DNA of 25,706 nt from an uncultured Eubacteriales bacterium (lineage in GTDB: Bacteria; Bacillota; Clostridia; Peptostreptococcales; Anaerovoracaceae), in contig CACXFN010000057.1 of NCBI GenBank assembly GCA_902766915.1, positions 1 to 25,706 on the forward strand. Reading direction: 5' to 3'. The first letter of the stretch is position 1; every line of letters starts with the position of its first letter. This document shows positions 22,975 through 25,706 of this stretch, piece after piece. The notes below the pieces were generated by a model. The model worked only from the letters and a program-made list of their open reading frames with translations. It searched no databases and was not told the DNA's origin. The position numbers were made by a program, and so were the translations under genes.

Positions 22975-23000
22975 AAGTGTTGAAAGGTGGTGTAAAGTGG
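22975..23000 (+). promoter_or_regulatory. Three MraZ-box-like direct repeats
   Basis: AAGTGT (22975-22980), AGGTGG (22985-22990) and AAGTGG (22995-23000) repeat with an exact 10-base period, one helical turn. They lie over the -35 and spacer of the mraZ promoter. MraZ autoregulates the dcw operon through short direct repeats one turn apart (TGGGN-type in E. coli, AAAGTGK-type in mollicutes, from memory), which these resemble. Confidence 0.65.
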
Positions 23001-23008
23001 TGTAATAT
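22980..23008 (+). promoter_or_regulatory. Probable promoter of the mraZ (dcw) operon
   Basis: TTGAAA (22980-22985), a 17-base spacer and TAATAT (23003-23008), about 57 bases before the mraZ ATG. The -10 is imperfect, but the placement fits the MraZ-box repeats. Confidence 0.5.
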
Positions 23009-23064
23009 ATCATTAATTAACATAGGAAAGGTGCCCTAAGTGGGGTTTTTGGTGGAAATAGTCA

Positions 23065-23496
23065 ATGTTCATGGGAACATATAACAATTCAATAGATGCG
23101 AAGAATCGTATGATTGTTCCCGCCAAGCATAGAGCCCAACTGGGAGACGGCTGTATCATCACAATCGGCATGGAAGGATGCCTATGCATCTATTCCAAAG
23201 AGGATTGGGAGAAGCAGGCGGAAAAAATGGGAGGTATTCCGGAAGCTGATTTGGAAGCACGCAAATTTGTAAGAGCGGTTTTCAGTAATGCTGAAGAATG
23301 CTCCTTTGATAAACAGGGGAGAATTATTATTCCGGAAAACCTGAAGGCATTTGCTCACATAGACAGGGAGCTTGTCACTATGGGTGTCAAGACCAAGATA
23401 GAGGTCTGGGCCAAGGAGGTTTGGGACGCACCTGATAATAGCGACAAGATTGAACCGGACAAATGGGCAGAAGCTTTGCTAAAGTATGGCTTCTAA
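23065..23496 (+). CDS. mraZ: Transcriptional regulator MraZ
   Basis: First gene of the division and cell wall cluster; a DNA-binding ring-forming protein that controls its own operon. At 143 residues it has two SpoVT/AbrB-like half domains. The first starts MFMGTYNNSIDAKNRMIVPAK and the second contains DKQGRIIIPENL. The first motif reads DAKNR where most MraZ proteins have DAKGR. The start follows GGTGG at 23051-23055, nine bases away. The repeats at 22975-23000 are probable binding sites. rsmH follows 22 bases downstream. Confidence 0.94.
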   Translation: MFMGTYNNSIDAKNRMIVPAKHRAQLGDGCIITIGMEGCLCIYSKEDWEKQAEKMGGIPEADLEARKFVRAVFSNAEECSFDKQGRIIIPENLKAFAHIDRELVTMGVKTKIEVWAKEVWDAPDNSDKIEPDKWAEALLKYGF

Positions 23497-23518
23497 GAGT
23501 AAGGGTAGAGTTTAAGCT

Positions 23519-24451
23519 ATGGAGTTTAAGCACCTGCCGGTACTCTTTAAGGAGTGTATAGATGGCCTTGATATAAAGGTTGACGGCACATATGTGGACG
23601 GCACTTTGGGAGGTGCCGGACACGCAAGGGGAATTGCCGAAAAGCTTGGTTCTAAAGGGAGAATGATCGGAATTGACAGAGATCAGGATGCTATAGATGC
23701 ATCTGAACCAAGACTAAAAGGTTTAGACTGTGACGTCATCATTATCAAAGGTAATTATGTGGACATCAAGGATATCTTATCTGCACAGGGGATAGATAAG
23801 ATCGATGGGGCAATATTGGACTTAGGGGTCTCATCCCATCAATTAGATGATTCACAAAGGGGTTTTTCATACATGGGTGATGCGCCGCTTGATATGCGTA
23901 TGGATCGCGATGATTCAGGCGGCGCCTACGACATCGTGAACTATTACGATAAGAATAGGCTAACTAAAATCATCAAAGAGTATGGAGAAGAAAGATATGC
24001 TGCCAGAATAGCGGCACGCATTGAGAAAGAGAGAGAGATTAAACCAATCGAGACTACAGGTGAGCTGGTTCAGATAATCAAATCTGCCATGCCATCGGTA
24101 GCTAAAAGAGAAAAACAACATCCGGCTAAAAGGACCTTTCAAGCAATAAGGATAGAAGTCAATAGGGAATTGGAAGGCTTGGAATACGCTGTAAATGATT
24201 TTATAGATGTCCTCGCACCTGGCGGAAGACTTGCAATCATATCCTTCCATTCGCTGGAAGACAGAATTGTGAAAAATGTATTCGCCAGAAGGGAAAATCC
24301 ATGTACTTGTCCCAAGAATCTACCATGTGTATGTGGCCTTAAACCGGAAATACGTAGGATTGGGAATAAACCAATAATAGCAAAAGAAGAGGAGGTTTTG
24401 GCCAATCCTAGATCCAGAAGCGCTAAGCTGAGGATTTGTGAAAAGTTATAA
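23519..24451 (+). CDS. rsmH: 16S rRNA (cytosine(1402)-N4)-methyltransferase RsmH
   Basis: SAM-dependent methyltransferase that modifies C1402 in the decoding centre of 16S rRNA. The 310 residues match the family length. Visible motifs are the SAM loop VDGTLGGAGH (26-35), the acidic residue in GIDRDQDAI, LDLGVSSHQLD (100-110), RGFSYMGDAPLDMRMD, and FHSLEDRIVK. The C-terminal cysteine cluster NPCTCPKNLPCVCG is typical for RsmH. An AAGGG lies 13 bases before the ATG, longer than usual. It sits in the standard place between mraZ and ftsL. Confidence 0.96.
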   Translation: MEFKHLPVLFKECIDGLDIKVDGTYVDGTLGGAGHARGIAEKLGSKGRMIGIDRDQDAIDASEPRLKGLDCDVIIIKGNYVDIKDILSAQGIDKIDGAILDLGVSSHQLDDSQRGFSYMGDAPLDMRMDRDDSGGAYDIVNYYDKNRLTKIIKEYGEERYAARIAARIEKEREIKPIETTGELVQIIKSAMPSVAKREKQHPAKRTFQAIRIEVNRELEGLEYAVNDFIDVLAPGGRLAIISFHSLEDRIVKNVFARRENPCTCPKNLPCVCGLKPEIRRIGNKPIIAKEEEVLANPRSRSAKLRICEKL

Positions 24452-24497
24452 CTGATGTTTATGGGTTTTAAAAGGGTGTAAACGGGGGTTAGATTAG

Positions 24498-24824
24498 ATG
24501 CTGTTTAGATCAGAAAGAAGAATAATATTTAGCATTGTATTAATTGGCTTGATTTGTGTGTTCATTGTTGTTCTGACAGCATATGCAACTGAGCTTAGAG
24601 TTGACAACAATAGGCTTATTACAAACATCAATGTGCTCCAGGGAGAAGTAGACACTCTGAACGTAAGAATCAAGCAGGCCAATAATATTGAACATATAGA
24701 ACGTGTTGCGGTTCAGCAACTGGGAATGGTGTATCCGGATGGAGATCAGTGTGTATATCTGTCACAACAGGAAGCACCCTCAGGAAATTTGGCAATGCTA
24801 ATTAAGGAGAATGCCTATAGCTAA
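24498..24824 (+). CDS. ftsL: FtsL-like cell division protein
   Basis: Small bitopic division protein of 108 residues that, with DivIC/FtsB, scaffolds the septal synthase. It has a short basic cytoplasmic end (MLFRSERR), one transmembrane helix (about 9-31), and then an extracellular coiled coil (about 32-65, ELRVDNNRLITNINVLQGEV). IEHIERVAVQQLGMVYPD is the conserved septum-formation segment. Sequence conservation in this family is low, so the name rests on architecture, this last motif, and the position between rsmH and the PBP gene. GGGGG at 24484-24488 is the likely ribosome binding site. Confidence 0.87.
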   Translation: MLFRSERRIIFSIVLIGLICVFIVVLTAYATELRVDNNRLITNINVLQGEVDTLNVRIKQANNIEHIERVAVQQLGMVYPDGDQCVYLSQQEAPSGNLAMLIKENAYS

Positions 24825-24850
24825 AAGGCATAGTTTAGAATAGAGACTTT

Positions 24851-24888
24851 GACCGGATGACAGTTTTGATTGTCCGGTCTTTATTTAT
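24851..24888 (+). terminator. Terminator-like hairpin between ftsL and the PBP gene
   Basis: GACCGGATGA (24851-24860) pairs with TTGTCCGGTC (24870-24879), seven Watson-Crick pairs then two G-U and one A-U, around a nine-base loop, followed by TTTATTTAT. It has the form of a weak intrinsic terminator but lies inside the dcw operon, so partial termination is more likely than a full stop. Confidence 0.55.
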
Positions 24889-24905
24889 AATGAGGAATGG
24901 GTGAG

Positions 24906-25706
24906 ATGGGATCATCAAGGAACAAGGCAAGCATTACAGGGAAAAAGAGGATACTCTTTCTCTTTGGGTTCCTTGTTTTTCTTTTGGTTATTTTAACATT
25001 CAGAACTGCATGGATTCAGATAGTGCGTGGTGATGAATATACGGATATGGCTGTTGATCAACAAACCAGCGACGTTTCCGTGGCGGCTAAGAGAGGAATG
25101 ATTTATGACAGGAACGGGGAGGTTATGGCATCAAGTACCACTTGCTACAATCTCTGGATTAGGCCTGCTCAAATAAATGAAAAATATAAGGACGATAAGA
25201 GAACTGAACTGGAGAATCAACTGGCAGAGGTGCTTAAAATGAGCAACTCGGATGTTCAGGATTATTTTAATTCCGATAGAGTTCTTATTAGAATGGCCAG
25301 ACATATAGATAAAGAGACCGCGGATAAAATAAGAAAGCTTGATGTATATGGTTTAGAACTTGCGGAGGACACCAAACGCATCTATCCTCTTGGGACCACG
25401 GCAGCGACTTTATTGGGTAGCGTCAATGATGATGGAGTAGGACGTTCAGGAATTGAACTCGCATATAATGAATACCTAGGTGGCGTTTCCGGTAGAAAGG
25501 TTTTTGAAAAGGATATTAACGGCAATCTTTTGGCTTTTGGTGACAGACTGTCATATGATGCGCAAAACGGTTTTAATGTTGAACTGACTATTGATGAAGT
25601 AATGCAGCATTATATGGATGAAGCAGTGGAAAAAGGCTATAAGGATACCGAGGCGGAGAGAGTGGCAGGAATAGCCATGGATCCAAAAACCGGGGAAATA
25701 CTCGCC
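24906..25706 (+). CDS. Class B penicillin-binding protein (FtsI/SpoVD-like), 3' end outside window
   Basis: Septal or sporulation transpeptidase that crosslinks peptidoglycan. 267 codons are present and the frame stays open to the last base. A basic N-terminus is followed by a transmembrane helix (about 15-38). The class B PBP N-terminal motif RGMIYDRNGE (63-72) and a dimerisation domain with VGRSGIELAYNEYLGG come next, then the beginning of the transpeptidase domain (VELTIDEVMQHYMDEAVEK, AGIAMDPKTGEILA). The active-site SxxK, SxN and KTG motifs, and any PASTA domains that would separate SpoVD from FtsI, lie beyond the window. GAGGAA at 24892-24897 precedes the ATG. A terminator-like hairpin lies just upstream. 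Confidence 0.92.
   Translation, partial: MGSSRNKASITGKKRILFLFGFLVFLLVILTFRTAWIQIVRGDEYTDMAVDQQTSDVSVAAKRGMIYDRNGEVMASSTTCYNLWIRPAQINEKYKDDKRTELENQLAEVLKMSNSDVQDYFNSDRVLIRMARHIDKETADKIRKLDVYGLELAEDTKRIYPLGTTAATLLGSVNDDGVGRSGIELAYNEYLGGVSGRKVFEKDINGNLLAFGDRLSYDAQNGFNVELTIDEVMQHYMDEAVEKGYKDTEAERVAGIAMDPKTGEILA

Larger units (their letters stand above)
22665..23064. other. Intergenic region between the ABC operon and mraZ
   Basis: This 400-base AT-rich region holds the ABC promoter with its flanking inverted repeat (22694-22740) and the mraZ promoter with three 10-base-spaced repeats (22975-23008). A pair of related motifs ending in ATAACGC (22748-22758 and 22773-22785) and an inverted repeat AACACT/AGTGTT (22957-22962/22976-22981) are also present. 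Between about 22790 and 22950 I see no ORF or RNA gene I can support. Confidence 0.6.

Overview
The window reads as a chromosomal segment of an AT-rich, low-GC Gram-positive anaerobe of class Clostridia. I base this on AddA-type recombination, a two-subunit transketolase, a hexameric-type NAD(P) glutamate dehydrogenase, FtsEX with a catalytic M23 activator, a FatA-like acyl-ACP thioesterase, a YerC/TrpR-like regulator, TTG starts with good Shine-Dalgarno sites, and the head of a dcw cluster (mraZ-rsmH-ftsL-pbp). A Lachnospiraceae or Anaerovoracaceae-like genome fits, but the family cannot be fixed from this sequence. I see no rRNA, tRNA, CRISPR array, phage or insertion sequence.

Layout. Positions 1-1504 hold the 3' part of addA (+), which converges on gdhA (-, 1587-2930) across a shared hairpin terminator. 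A 346-base gap with a strong promoter leads into mgtE (+, 3277-4683). Next are the split transketolase genes (4808-6603), whose last bases overlap a convergent DMT-family transporter (-, 6597-7520).

From 7690 to 13554 runs a tight cell-envelope operon: ftsE, ftsX, a PcsB/EnvC-like M23 hydrolase, recJ and a CtpA-type S41 protease. It starts from a clear promoter whose -35 lies in a long inverted repeat. A promoter inside the end of the protease gene drives a yerC-like regulator, followed by recX (13997-14578).

Positions 14704-17684 form the most unusual block. It holds two adjacent, very different COG0523 (CobW/G3E) GTPases. One carries a 54-residue His/Asp-rich metal-binding insert. The other is fused to the C-terminal domain of the YcgQ/DUF1980 family. 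An acyl-ACP thioesterase gene overlaps the second by one base. An L,D-transpeptidase follows (17764-19233).

On the minus strand lies a two-gene MacB-like ABC exporter (ATPase 22664-21963, permease 21947-19278). Its promoter is bracketed by a perfect 8-base inverted repeat. The 400-base gap before mraZ holds that promoter and a mraZ promoter with three AAGTGG-like repeats at 10-base spacing, which look like MraZ boxes. The dcw genes mraZ, rsmH, ftsL and a class B PBP (cut by the window end) close the window, with a terminator-like hairpin between ftsL and the PBP gene.

The main theme is cell division and wall remodelling: FtsEX with its hydrolase, CtpA, the L,D-transpeptidase and dcw. DNA repair genes (addA, recJ, recX) and a probable metal-trafficking locus are interspersed. 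All functions are assigned by reading motifs; no database search was run.
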